Source of the DNA: Alcanivorax sp. 24
Lineage (GTDB): Bacteria > Pseudomonadota > Gammaproteobacteria > Pseudomonadales > Alcanivoracaceae
Direction: 5' to 3'
DNA: 64,000 nucleotides
Assembly: GCF_004360225.1 (NCBI RefSeq)
Contig: NZ_SNUA01000002.1
Span: 310,001-374,000 of the forward strand
Positions 9,095 through 16,748 of the stretch are shown piece after piece; within the stretch, counting starts at the first letter, position 1, and the number at the start of each line of letters is the position of its first letter. The translations under genes were made by a program, and so were the position numbers. The notes below the pieces were generated by a model. That model worked only from the letters and a program-made list of their open reading frames with translations. It was not told the DNA's origin and searched no databases.

Positions 9095-10753
9095 ATGAAA
9101 CGATCCTTCTTTCTGTATGGGCTGTTCAGCCTGTTGATTGCCCTGACCATGCTGTCCGGTTGCGGCGGTGGCGGCGGCTCCAGTTCCGGTGGCGGTAGCC
9201 CGGACCCCGGTGACCCGGGCGATCCCGAGCCCGAACCGTCTTACGCCCTGGTCACCCTGGCCAGGGATTACAACCAGTATCAATACAATACCTGGAGCCT
9301 TCAGGGATATTGGGTGAACCTGAACCTCAATGACGGTGTGGCCCGCTGGGTGGAGGACGCCAGTAACGAACGCGCACTGGCCGACCCGGACGATCAACTC
9401 AGGATTACAAAAAGTACCTTTGTCAAGCACAGCCTGGGAGCGAGTTTTGCCACTAACCATCAATTGACCTTATTCAAGGATTCGGCCTATTTCACCGCCT
9501 TGGATGTTCTGGACAGCGAAACCCTCTGGCGCGCGCCGCTGGATGCCGACGGCGCCGAAAAGGCCTTCGGCGACGACTTCCTGCCGCCGGAGTATATGAC
9601 GCTGTTTGCCGTGGGCGGCGAGGGGCTCTATATCAGCGGCCAGGATGCGGAATCGGTGTCCTATACCCAGGTCAGCGACGGCGAGACCCTCGGCGACCGA
9701 CTTCAGCTGGAGGGGCAAACGGTTCATATACGACCCAATCTTGTGGCGACCAGGGGGGACTTTTTTTATTTCGGGGTGTCGTCCAACAGTCCTCGCTATC
9801 GACAAGTTTGGCGGCGGGACCTGGCCACCGAAGGCGCGGAGCCGGAGCAGGTTCTGGACGTGGAGGCGGACTGGGGATTAGTTATTGGCGGCTTGACGGA
9901 TACCGCCTACCTCAAGGCGTTGAGTGATGATCGGGTGGCCCTGTTTGATAGGACGTATCTGGGCGCCCTGGACCAGGACGGCCAGACGGTCCTGCTGCAC
10001 CAGGCGGAGTACAGTTCTCTATTGCAGCGCCATGTGGTGCTGGACGGCAAGCTCTACGTGACCTTCCAGGATACCGACAACAGCCAGCAACTGTGGGTCA
10101 GCGACGGCACCGAGGCCGGCACCCGGGCCCTCACCACGCTGGATACACAGATTCAGGACCTGGTGGCCACGGAGCAGGCCCTGTTCTTCCTGGCAGGCAC
10201 CGGCAACAGCTATACCGGTTATGATTTGCAGCTTTGGCAATACACCCCCGGCGACGAGGCCGCCGTTCCAGCGGCCACCCTGGAAGCGGAAACCGGCCCG
10301 ATCGACTTTGTTTCCACCTCCCTGTACGCCACCGGCGACCGCGTGGTGTTCCTGGGGGACGACAACAACCTGTGGAGTTATGACGGCACCGATCTGACCA
10401 ACCTCTCCGAGAATCATCCGACTCTGCGGCCGGCTCAGGCAGAGTGCAGTCGGGTGGCAGGAAGCTGGCAGTGCCAGCCGCCGGAGCACGAGCCGGACCT
10501 GTGTTTGGAGGAAGGGGAGGGTGGCGTCCCCACGCCCTGTGGTCGCTTTATCCTTCCCAGGGAAATCGATGGCGATGACGACCAGTTGTTGATCGATTCC
10601 GTGTTTCTCCACAGCCGCTCCGATGGTACCTACCTGCTGGCCTCCGAGGTGGAGGTGACCTTCTGGCTGACCGACGGCACGCCGGAAGGCACCCGCCAGA
10701 TCACCGACGAGGCCGGGCAGCCCTTCGTTACCGAGGTGGCGATTCCGGAATAG
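9095..10753 (+). CDS. Lipoprotein with SDGTxxGT repeats, copy 2
   Basis: 552 aa from ATG 9095, preceded by AAAGGA; an upstream in-frame ATG at 9068 lacks a ribosome site. The lipoprotein signal ends LTMLSGCGGGGG, followed by a Gly/Ser and Pro/Asp linker (PDPGDPGDPEPEP). The body has the same general plan as the preceding gene: a dispersed beta-rich region with SDGTEAGTRAL and TDGTPEGTRQI repeats, plus WVNLNLNDGVARWVEDA matching the RINVDTGRVRWLQDP block of copy 1. It is therefore an old tandem duplication. A Cys-rich insert lies near residues 450-490 (AECSRVAGSWQCQ...DLCLEE...PCGR). It closes the receptor transcription unit, with a strong terminator just after. Confidence 0.75.
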   Translation: MKRSFFLYGLFSLLIALTMLSGCGGGGGSSSGGGSPDPGDPGDPEPEPSYALVTLARDYNQYQYNTWSLQGYWVNLNLNDGVARWVEDASNERALADPDDQLRITKSTFVKHSLGASFATNHQLTLFKDSAYFTALDVLDSETLWRAPLDADGAEKAFGDDFLPPEYMTLFAVGGEGLYISGQDAESVSYTQVSDGETLGDRLQLEGQTVHIRPNLVATRGDFFYFGVSSNSPRYRQVWRRDLATEGAEPEQVLDVEADWGLVIGGLTDTAYLKALSDDRVALFDRTYLGALDQDGQTVLLHQAEYSSLLQRHVVLDGKLYVTFQDTDNSQQLWVSDGTEAGTRALTTLDTQIQDLVATEQALFFLAGTGNSYTGYDLQLWQYTPGDEAAVPAATLEAETGPIDFVSTSLYATGDRVVFLGDDNNLWSYDGTDLTNLSENHPTLRPAQAECSRVAGSWQCQPPEHEPDLCLEEGEGGVPTPCGRFILPREIDGDDDQLLIDSVFLHSRSDGTYLLASEVEVTFWLTDGTPEGTRQITDEAGQPFVTEVAIPE

Positions 10754-10786
10754 CTTGGAGGGATGGGTCTCCCCGGAGAGGCCGGA

Positions 10787-10820
10787 GCGGGTGTCGGTGA
10801 GAATCGGCACCCGCTTTTTT
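10787..10820 (+). terminator. Intrinsic terminator after receptor/lipoprotein operon
   Basis: GCGGGTG (10787-10793) pairs with CACCCGC (10808-10814) and is followed directly by six T residues (10815-10820). It separates the receptor-lipoprotein transcription unit from the second cargo-Slam-ABC unit, which has its own Fur box. Confidence 0.85.
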
Positions 10821-10894
10821 CTAGGGGCGGGAGGCTCCGTTCGGGTTCCCCAACAGGACGAAAATTGATTGATACGCAAACAAATTTGACCGTT

Positions 10895-10913
10895 TATGAA
10901 AACAATTCTCATT
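10895..10913 (+). promoter_or_regulatory. Fur box upstream of second Slam cargo gene
   Basis: TATGAAAACAATTCTCATT differs at two positions from the Fur site before the receptor gene. It lies 105 bases upstream of the cargo ATG, with TTGACC at 10886-10891 as a possible -35 element just before it, so Fur binding would cover the promoter. It predicts iron-repressed expression of the whole downstream cluster. Confidence 0.78.
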
Positions 10914-11017
10914 TGCGTTCTGTATCTTGAGAAGTGGCTCTTGCGCTCCGTATTCCGGACCGGGGAAGAGCGGCAACGGGCTGACACACTTCCATTCTCG
11001 ATCAAGAGGTAAGGACA

Positions 11018-11815
11018 ATGCGTAAATGGACTCTTGGCGCGGCCATCGCCGCCGCCCTCTCCACCTCCACGGTGGCCATGGCCGATGTCGGCTTTATCGA
11101 TGGCGATACCGTCACTTTCAGCAGCCCTGATTACGTGGGCACGTTCACCTACAATGGCGTGGAGTACGGTGTTGGTGGCTCGCCCATAGTAAACAGCTTC
11201 GATGTGGACGACCTCGACCCGGGATTTACCCGGATCGCCAGCCAGCAGACCATCGATGGCAATACCGTCAACGTGGCCTACCGCTTCTACAAGCAGCAGT
11301 ACTCCACCGTGGTGGGCAATACCACCAACGCGGCCGGGCATAACCGCCAGTTCGTTCGCGATATCGTCGGTGATCCCACCACGTCGTTACCCAATAACAC
11401 CACTTACAATTACAGCGGCGTGGTGTTCAACCATATCGATCAGTACTCCACCGGCGGGCAGACCTACGATGCCGATGGCACCCTGGTCTACACCATTACC
11501 GTGGACGGTTCCGGTAGCGCCACCGGATCCGGTTCCTTCACCGGTGTAAGTGGCAACCGGCCGGTGACGGGCCTGTTTTCCGTATCGGGTACGCTTGAAA
11601 GCACGCCGGTGACCACCCAGGCCGATGGTCGTCTCGGTATCACTGGAGGGGACGTTACTCTTGACTATACCGATGCCTCGGGTACCACCCAGTACACGGA
11701 TTCCAGTTATGACCTGGGGGTGTATGGCCCCAACGCCGAAGAAGTCGCTGGTGGCATCTACGGCGGGCAACTGGAAGCCATGGTGAGCGGCTATGGCTTC
11801 GCCGGTGTACGCTAA
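11018..11815 (+). CDS. Hemophilin-like secreted cargo of the type XI (Slam) system
   Basis: 265 aa; AAGGA sits 5 bases before the ATG. Residues 1-22 are a signal peptide (MRKWTLGAAIAAALSTSTVAMA). There is no Cys anywhere, so this is a soluble secreted protein and not a surface lipoprotein. The N-terminal half would be the ligand-binding domain. From about 165 a repetitive beta-barrel leads to YDLGVYGPNAEEVAGGIYGG...GFAGVR. The YGPNAEExxG...(F/Y)xGxR ending is the hallmark of TbpB/hemophilin barrels recognised by Slam. The Slam gene follows immediately. By analogy with HphA of Acinetobacter the ligand may be heme, but conserved heme ligands cannot be named from sequence alone. Confidence 0.8.
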   Translation: MRKWTLGAAIAAALSTSTVAMADVGFIDGDTVTFSSPDYVGTFTYNGVEYGVGGSPIVNSFDVDDLDPGFTRIASQQTIDGNTVNVAYRFYKQQYSTVVGNTTNAAGHNRQFVRDIVGDPTTSLPNNTTYNYSGVVFNHIDQYSTGGQTYDADGTLVYTITVDGSGSATGSGSFTGVSGNRPVTGLFSVSGTLESTPVTTQADGRLGITGGDVTLDYTDASGTTQYTDSSYDLGVYGPNAEEVAGGIYGGQLEAMVSGYGFAGVR

Positions 11816-11843
11816 CTGATGGGTTTGGTTAGCCTTTCGGGAC

Positions 11844-11876
11844 CGGGCATCGGCCGGCGCGCGCGGCCCATGCCCG
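11844..11876 (+). terminator. Hairpin at the cargo-Slam junction of the second module
   Basis: CGGGCAT (11844-11850) pairs with ATGCCCG (11870-11876), and inner GGCC/GGCC can extend the stem; T-rich ATCTTTCTTTTC follows. The right arm contains the preferred Slam ATG at 11870, so folding may both terminate transcription and hide the start codon. AGCCTTTCG precedes it, as at the hairpin of the first module. Confidence 0.55.
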
Positions 11877-13384
11877 ATCTTTCTTTTCGCCACCAGTGCC
11901 GCCGCCTTTGGGGGGCGGCACTGGTGGTTTTGTTGCTCCTGGCATGCCGCGCCGGGCTGGCGCAATCAGCGCCCTCGTCGCCGTCGGGTGGCCGGCCATT
12001 GGAAGACTCCCGCTTGCTGTCCCCCGACCTGGAAGACCGGCAACGGTTCCGGGAACCGGATACGGCGCCCGGACGCGCCCGCCCCGGCGCCGAGGATCAG
12101 GGCGAGCGGCCGCCTGAGCTCACCGACGAGCAGGTCCGGCGCCATCCGCGCATCGCCGAGATTATCATCAATACCGCGCTCCAGCGCCGTGACTGGAACA
12201 CCCTGGCGCGGGTGCTGCCGCTGTACCGCCAGGCCCCCGGCCACGATCCTCTGCTGGTGCACTACGTCAGCGGCGCCCTGCTGCGCCAGCAAGGCCGGCA
12301 TGGTCAGGCCATCGCCCATTATCGGGCGATGCTGGAGGCGGACCCGGCGCTCGACTATGTGCGCTTCGACTTGGCCGCCATGCTGTTCGAGAACCGCCAG
12401 TACCGTCAGGCGCGCGGGCAGTTCCTGCGCATTCGGGATACGCCCCGGGTGGCGGAAAACTTCCGCGCGCTGGCGGAGGAATTCCTCGGGCGGATTCAAC
12501 AACGGCAGCGCCTCAATACGCGGGTTCGTGTCGGCCTGGTGCACAATGACAACGTCAACCAGGCCAGCGACGAGCGCTATCTGACGATTGGCGGCTGGGT
12601 GTTCGTCAAGAACCGGGAGAACATGCCGCGAGACTCCCTGGGTACGGATTATTCGTTGTTGTTCGATCAGGAACGCAACCTGGGCGGGCACCACTTTCTG
12701 AGCTGGGACCTGAAACTGGACGGCCTGCACTATTTCAGCGAGCAGGCGTTCAACGAGCGCGCCGCCACCCTGAACTTGCAGTACAAATGGCAGGATTCCC
12801 GCTCCTGGCTGTACGCCGGGCCGATGCTGGACTGGCGCTGGCTGGACGGTGAGCGCTACACCGAGGCCCTGGGCGCCAGCGCCGGTTACGGGCGCTGGTT
12901 GTCGCCGCGCTGGCAGGCGACGCTGCATGGCCGCTGGTTCGACAAGGACTATGTGGACGATGGCCTGGCCGACTTCGGCGGCGATGTTTTCCATGTCACG
13001 CCCGGCCTGCTGCGGGTGCTGCCGGGCAACGCCGTGCTGTTCGCCGGGCTGGTCTGGCAGCGGGAAAAACTCGGCATCGAGACCGAATCCTTTACCCAGC
13101 GCGGCGCCAATCTGGGCATCAAGAAACAGTGGCGCAATGGCCTGGATACCCTGGCCTATGTGCAGTGGGGCAAACGGGAGTACCGGGGCGAGAACGCCCT
13201 GTTCGCCAAACAGCGCCGGGACCGGCGCGCCAATGTGGTGCTTGATATCGGCCATTCCCGGCTGCGCTTCTGGGGCATCGAGCCCTCGCTCGGTTTTCGC
13301 ATGGAAAAGGTGGACAGCAACCTGCCCGAAATTTATTCGCGCACCATTCGTCAGTATCTGTTGACGTTCGAGAAACGTCTTTGA
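11870..13384 (+). CDS. Slam-family outer-membrane translocon, second copy
   Basis: 504 aa from ATG 11870, which gives a normal signal peptide with charged start RHQCRRLWG and core AALVVLLLLA. An ATG at 11819 would add 17 residues. A lipobox-like LLAC is present but GLAQ-S cleavage is more likely for a barrel protein. TPR-like helices span about 85-190 (RRDWNTLARVLPLYRQAPGHDPLL, HGQAIAHYRAMLEADPALDYVRFDLAAMLFENRQYRQARGQF). The barrel begins at VRVGLVHNDNVNQAS, matching VREDNVNRAS of the first copy, and ends QYLLTFEKRL. It exports the hemophilin-like product of the gene just upstream (inference from pairing). The FecB-like gene starts 53 bases downstream. Confidence 0.88.
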   Translation: MPDLSFRHQCRRLWGAALVVLLLLACRAGLAQSAPSSPSGGRPLEDSRLLSPDLEDRQRFREPDTAPGRARPGAEDQGERPPELTDEQVRRHPRIAEIIINTALQRRDWNTLARVLPLYRQAPGHDPLLVHYVSGALLRQQGRHGQAIAHYRAMLEADPALDYVRFDLAAMLFENRQYRQARGQFLRIRDTPRVAENFRALAEEFLGRIQQRQRLNTRVRVGLVHNDNVNQASDERYLTIGGWVFVKNRENMPRDSLGTDYSLLFDQERNLGGHHFLSWDLKLDGLHYFSEQAFNERAATLNLQYKWQDSRSWLYAGPMLDWRWLDGERYTEALGASAGYGRWLSPRWQATLHGRWFDKDYVDDGLADFGGDVFHVTPGLLRVLPGNAVLFAGLVWQREKLGIETESFTQRGANLGIKKQWRNGLDTLAYVQWGKREYRGENALFAKQRRDRRANVVLDIGHSRLRFWGIEPSLGFRMEKVDSNLPEIYSRTIRQYLLTFEKRL

Positions 13385-13437
13385 AAGAAACCACGCTTGC
13401 AACACACCACGATGGAAAAGCACAGAAGGGGACCACC

Positions 13438-14616
13438 ATGAAGACGCCGGCCATCCGGGCCCGTTCCGCCCGGCCAGACTCCGACCTCGGCATACTGCTA
13501 TTGTTCTGCCTGCTGGCTTGCCTGGCGACGCCGGGCCGGGCCGCCGACACCCATCGCATCACCGATGTGGCCGGGCGTACCGTCGAGGTGCCGGTGAAGG
13601 TGGAGCGCTTGCTGCTTGGCGAGGGCCGTTACCTGCCCACCCTGGCCATGTTCGACCACGACGACCCGGTCAAGCGGGTAGTGGGCATGTTCGGCGAGTT
13701 CGAGCGGCTCGACCCGGCCAGTTACGGCGCCTTCGCCGAACGCTTCCCCGCCTTGCGTGATGTGCCCCGGGTGGGGCGCTCCAACGAGGCCAGCTTCAGC
13801 ATCGAGCAGGCCATCGCGCTGACACCCCAGGTGGCGTTGTTTGGTCTCGAGGGGCACGGCCCCACGCCGCATTCCACCGAGGTGCTGGACCGCCTCGCCG
13901 CCGCCGGCATCGCGGTGGTGTTCATCGATTTCCGTCAGCATCCGCTGACCAACACCACCCGCAGCATGACGGTGCTCGGTGACTTGCTGGGCCAGCCGGA
14001 CGTCGCCACCGGCTTCAACCGCTATTACCGCGAGCAATTGCGCAGGGTGACCGAAAGGGTGGCGGGTATCGAGGCACGGCCGACGGTGTTTCTGGAAGAC
14101 CGGGTGGGCCTGATCCAGGAGTGTTGCCACACCATCGCCCGGGGGCTGTTCGCCGATTACATCGACGCCGCCGGCGGTCTGAATCTGGCCGCCGACAAGG
14201 TGCCCGGGCAAACCGGCATGATCAGTCTGGAATACCTGCTGGAGGCGCAGCCGCGGGTGTACATCGGCACCGCCATCGGCGCCGTGGCGAGCGCTGACAA
14301 GCAGCCCGAGCGCATCGTGCTTGGCGTGGGCGCCGACCAGGCGGTGGCGCGGGCCTCCCTGAAACACGTTTTGCGGCGGCCCGGCTTCGCCGGATTGGAG
14401 GCGGTGCGGCAAGGGCGGGCCCACGCCATCTGGCACCACTTCTACAATTCGCCGTTCAACGTGGTGGCGGTGCAGGCCATCGCCAAGTGGCTGCACCCGG
14501 AGGTGTTCGCCGATCTGAACCCGCGGGACACCCTGGCCACCTTGTACCAGCGGTTCCAGCCGCTGCCGCTGGACGGTGAATACTGGGTCAGCCTGGATCA
14601 GCGACCGGATGAATGA
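13438..14616 (+). CDS. Periplasmic iron-siderophore/heme-binding protein (FecB/BtuF-type)
   Basis: 392 aa. The ATG at 13438 has AAGGGGA before it; a TTG at 13381 overlapping the Slam stop is unlikely. The signal peptide has core ILLLFCLLACLATPGRA. The mature protein starts THRITDVAGRTVEVPVKVERLLLG, the usual opening of cluster A-III binding proteins. Two lobes follow with the periplasmic binding protein blocks EQAIALTPQVALFG, LDRLAAAGIAVVFIDF and YLLEAQPRVYIGT. An unusual vicinal cysteine pair sits in LIQECCHT. It would hand the ferric ligand to the permease encoded next (8-base overlap). Ferric siderophore is more likely than B12, given Fur control and the neighbours. Confidence 0.88.
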   Translation: MKTPAIRARSARPDSDLGILLLFCLLACLATPGRAADTHRITDVAGRTVEVPVKVERLLLGEGRYLPTLAMFDHDDPVKRVVGMFGEFERLDPASYGAFAERFPALRDVPRVGRSNEASFSIEQAIALTPQVALFGLEGHGPTPHSTEVLDRLAAAGIAVVFIDFRQHPLTNTTRSMTVLGDLLGQPDVATGFNRYYREQLRRVTERVAGIEARPTVFLEDRVGLIQECCHTIARGLFADYIDAAGGLNLAADKVPGQTGMISLEYLLEAQPRVYIGTAIGAVASADKQPERIVLGVGADQAVARASLKHVLRRPGFAGLEAVRQGRAHAIWHHFYNSPFNVVAVQAIAKWLHPEVFADLNPRDTLATLYQRFQPLPLDGEYWVSLDQRPDE

Positions 14617-15649
14617 GTCCCTGGCCGCCGGCTACCGACGGCGGGTGCGGCGCCGCGTTCTGGCGTTGTCGGGTTTGCTGCTGGTGTTGCTGATCTGTTT
14701 GCTGGCGGACGCCGCCACCGGCCCTTCCAGCCTCGGGCTGGGGCAGGTTTTCCAGGCGCTGTGGGCGCCGCACAGCCTGTCCCGTGGCCAGGCGGTGATC
14801 CTCTGGCAGGTGCGGCTGCCCTACGCCGTCATCGGATTGGTGGTGGGCGCCGCCCTGGGGCTGGCCGGCGCCGAGATGCAGACCGCGCTCAATAACCCGC
14901 TGGCCAGCCCGTATACCCTGGGGGTGTCCGCCGCCGCCACCCTGGGCGCCTCCCTGGTGATCGTGCTTGATCTTCACTGGCCACCGCTGTCGCGCACCTG
15001 GCTGATTCCGATCGGCGCCTTCCTGTGCGCGGCGCTTTCGGTGACGCTGATCCTGCTGCTGTTGCGCCGCGTGGGCAACGGCGTGGAAGGCATCGTGCTG
15101 TTCGGCATCGCCATGGTGTTCGCCCTGGAGGCGATGGTTGCCATGCTGCAATTCATCGCCGACAGCGACACCCTGCAGCAGATCGTGTTCTGGACCTTCG
15201 GCAGCCTGGGGCGGGCCACCTGGGACAAGGTCGCCATCGTGGCGGCGGTGCTGGCCCTGTGCCTGCCGTTCTCGTTGCGCGGCGCCTGGGCGATGACCGC
15301 CCTGCGCGGCGGCGAGGAGCAGGCCCGCAGTGCCGGCATCGCCGTGGATCGGCTGCGGGTGCGGGTGCTGCTGCGGGTCAGCCTGCTGTCGGCGGTGGCG
15401 GTGGCGTTCGTCGGCACCATCGGCTTCGTCGGATTGGTGGCGCCGCACATCGCGCGCATCACCCTGGGCGAGGACCACCGGTTCTATTTGCCGGGCAGTG
15501 CCCTGGCCGGGGCGCTGATGCTGTCGCTGGCGTCGATCGCCAGCAAGAGCCTGATTCCCGGTCTGATCATTCCGGTGGGCATCGTCACCGCGCTGGTGGG
15601 GGTGCCGTTGTTCATGGCCCTGGTGCTGGGCCAGAGGCGGTGCCGATGA
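14609..15649 (+). CDS. FecCD-family iron-complex ABC transporter permease
   Basis: 346 aa. ATG 14609 overlaps the stop of the binding-protein gene, implying translational coupling; an in-frame GTG at 14576 would overlap by 41 bases. It has about nine to ten hydrophobic segments. Diagnostic family blocks are LWQVRLPYAVIGLVVGAALGLAGAEMQTALNNPLASPYTLGVS near the N-terminus, the cytoplasmic coupling segment ALRGGEEQARSAGIAVDRLR and FVGTIGFVGLVAPHIARITLGEDHRFYLPGSALAGALML. It forms the inner-membrane channel, presumably as a homodimer, since only one permease gene is present. Confidence 0.93.
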   Translation: MNESLAAGYRRRVRRRVLALSGLLLVLLICLLADAATGPSSLGLGQVFQALWAPHSLSRGQAVILWQVRLPYAVIGLVVGAALGLAGAEMQTALNNPLASPYTLGVSAAATLGASLVIVLDLHWPPLSRTWLIPIGAFLCAALSVTLILLLLRRVGNGVEGIVLFGIAMVFALEAMVAMLQFIADSDTLQQIVFWTFGSLGRATWDKVAIVAAVLALCLPFSLRGAWAMTALRGGEEQARSAGIAVDRLRVRVLLRVSLLSAVAVAFVGTIGFVGLVAPHIARITLGEDHRFYLPGSALAGALMLSLASIASKSLIPGLIIPVGIVTALVGVPLFMALVLGQRRCR

Positions 15650-16458
15650 CGGCGTTGCTGGAAATCCACGACCTGCGCGTGGCCTATGGCCGGCGGCGTG
15701 TGTTGCACGGGCTCAACCCACCACCGCTTGAAGAGGGGCAGGTGGTGGCCCTGGTGGGGGGCAATGGCACCGGAAAATCGACCTTGCTCAAGGCGCTGGC
15801 CGGGTTGCAGCCGGGTACCGGCCGCGTGGTTCTGGACGGGGAGGACATCCAGCCTCTCAACGCCACCCGCCGCGCCGGGTGCCTGGCCTACGTGCCTCAG
15901 GCGTTGCCCCAGGGCAGCGCCTTGCTGGCCTATGAGGCGGTGCTCAGCGGCAGCCGGGCGCTGCCGTCACCACTGAACCGCGAACAACTGGAGCGGCGTC
16001 TCGCCGGGCTGTTCGAGCGCCTGGAATTGACGGGCCTGGGGCTGCGTCCGCTGAGCGAACTGTCCGGTGGCCAGCGGCAGATGATCGGGCTGGTCCAGGC
16101 GCTGGTGCGCCAGCCCCGGCTGTTGCTACTGGATGAACCCACCAGCGCGCTGGATCTGCGTTGGCAGCTCAAGGTGCTGGAAACGGTGCGTGACCATTGC
16201 CGCGAGCGTCACAGCGGGGCGCTGATCGCTCTGCACGATTTGAACCTGGCGCTGCGCTTCTGTGACCGCATGATCGTGCTGCACGACGGTGCGGTACTGG
16301 CCGCCGGAGCGCCGGATAGCGCCTTGAACGCCGACATTCTGCGCCGTGCCTATGGGGTGGAAGGGCGGGTGGAACGCTGTTCGCTGGGGTTCAAACTGGC
16401 GCTGGCGGACCGCGCCCTGCCCATCAATGAATTGCTTCGTGAACCGGAGAACCCTTAA
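15646..16458 (+). CDS. FecE-type ABC transporter ATP-binding protein
   Basis: 270 aa. The start is ATG 15646, with ATGA overlap of the permease stop. Walker A is GGNGTGKST (near residue 40), the Q-loop is in YVPQALPQ, the signature is LSGGQRQMIGLVQALV, Walker B is LLLLDEPTSALD and the switch His is in ALHDLNLALRFCDR. It powers the FecBCD-like importer. The stop overlaps the next gene's start in TAATG, continuing the coupled unit. Confidence 0.94.
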   Translation: MTALLEIHDLRVAYGRRRVLHGLNPPPLEEGQVVALVGGNGTGKSTLLKALAGLQPGTGRVVLDGEDIQPLNATRRAGCLAYVPQALPQGSALLAYEAVLSGSRALPSPLNREQLERRLAGLFERLELTGLGLRPLSELSGGQRQMIGLVQALVRQPRLLLLDEPTSALDLRWQLKVLETVRDHCRERHSGALIALHDLNLALRFCDRMIVLHDGAVLAAGAPDSALNADILRRAYGVEGRVERCSLGFKLALADRALPINELLREPENP

Positions 16459-16748
16459 TGATCGAACTCGAGGGCCAGGTCGAAACGACCCGGGCGCCGT
16501 TGTATCTGACCAAGCTGTGCAAGCACTTCCAGCATAAAGTCGAGGTGGAGTTCGACGAGCACCAGGCGCGGGTGGATTTTCCGTTCGGTGAATGCCGGTT
16601 GCACGCCGACCAGCGGCGATTGCGGATTCATGGCCGGGTCATGGATCAGGCCGCCGCCGAACGGATGCGTTATGTGATTGACGACCATCTGCGCCGCTTC
16701 GCCCGCCAGGAACAGCCGCGAATACAGTGGCGGGAGACGGATCGATGA
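16458..16748 (+). CDS. DUF2218 family protein
   Basis: 96 aa. ATG 16458 shares its A with the TAA of the ATPase gene. The layout TRAPLYLTKLCKHFQHKVEVEFDEHQARVDFPFGECRL...MRYVIDDHLRRFARQE matches DUF2218, a small cytoplasmic family often found beside siderophore uptake genes. A conserved Cys/His-rich surface (LCKHFQHK, GECRL) could bind metal or a ligand, but no activity has been established. Its coupling with an iron ABC importer supports a role in handling imported iron or its ligand, which is inference. Confidence 0.82.
   Translation: MIELEGQVETTRAPLYLTKLCKHFQHKVEVEFDEHQARVDFPFGECRLHADQRRLRIHGRVMDQAAAERMRYVIDDHLRRFARQEQPRIQWRETDR

Noticed and set aside
11018-11815. Cargo as a surface lipoprotein
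   Set aside because: The protein has no Cys at all, so it cannot be lipidated at an N-terminal lipobox; a soluble secreted form fits instead.
11966-13423. 485-codon open frame on the minus strand
   Set aside because: Antisense to the second Slam gene, which has a signal peptide, TPRs and barrel pattern; no family features on the minus strand.
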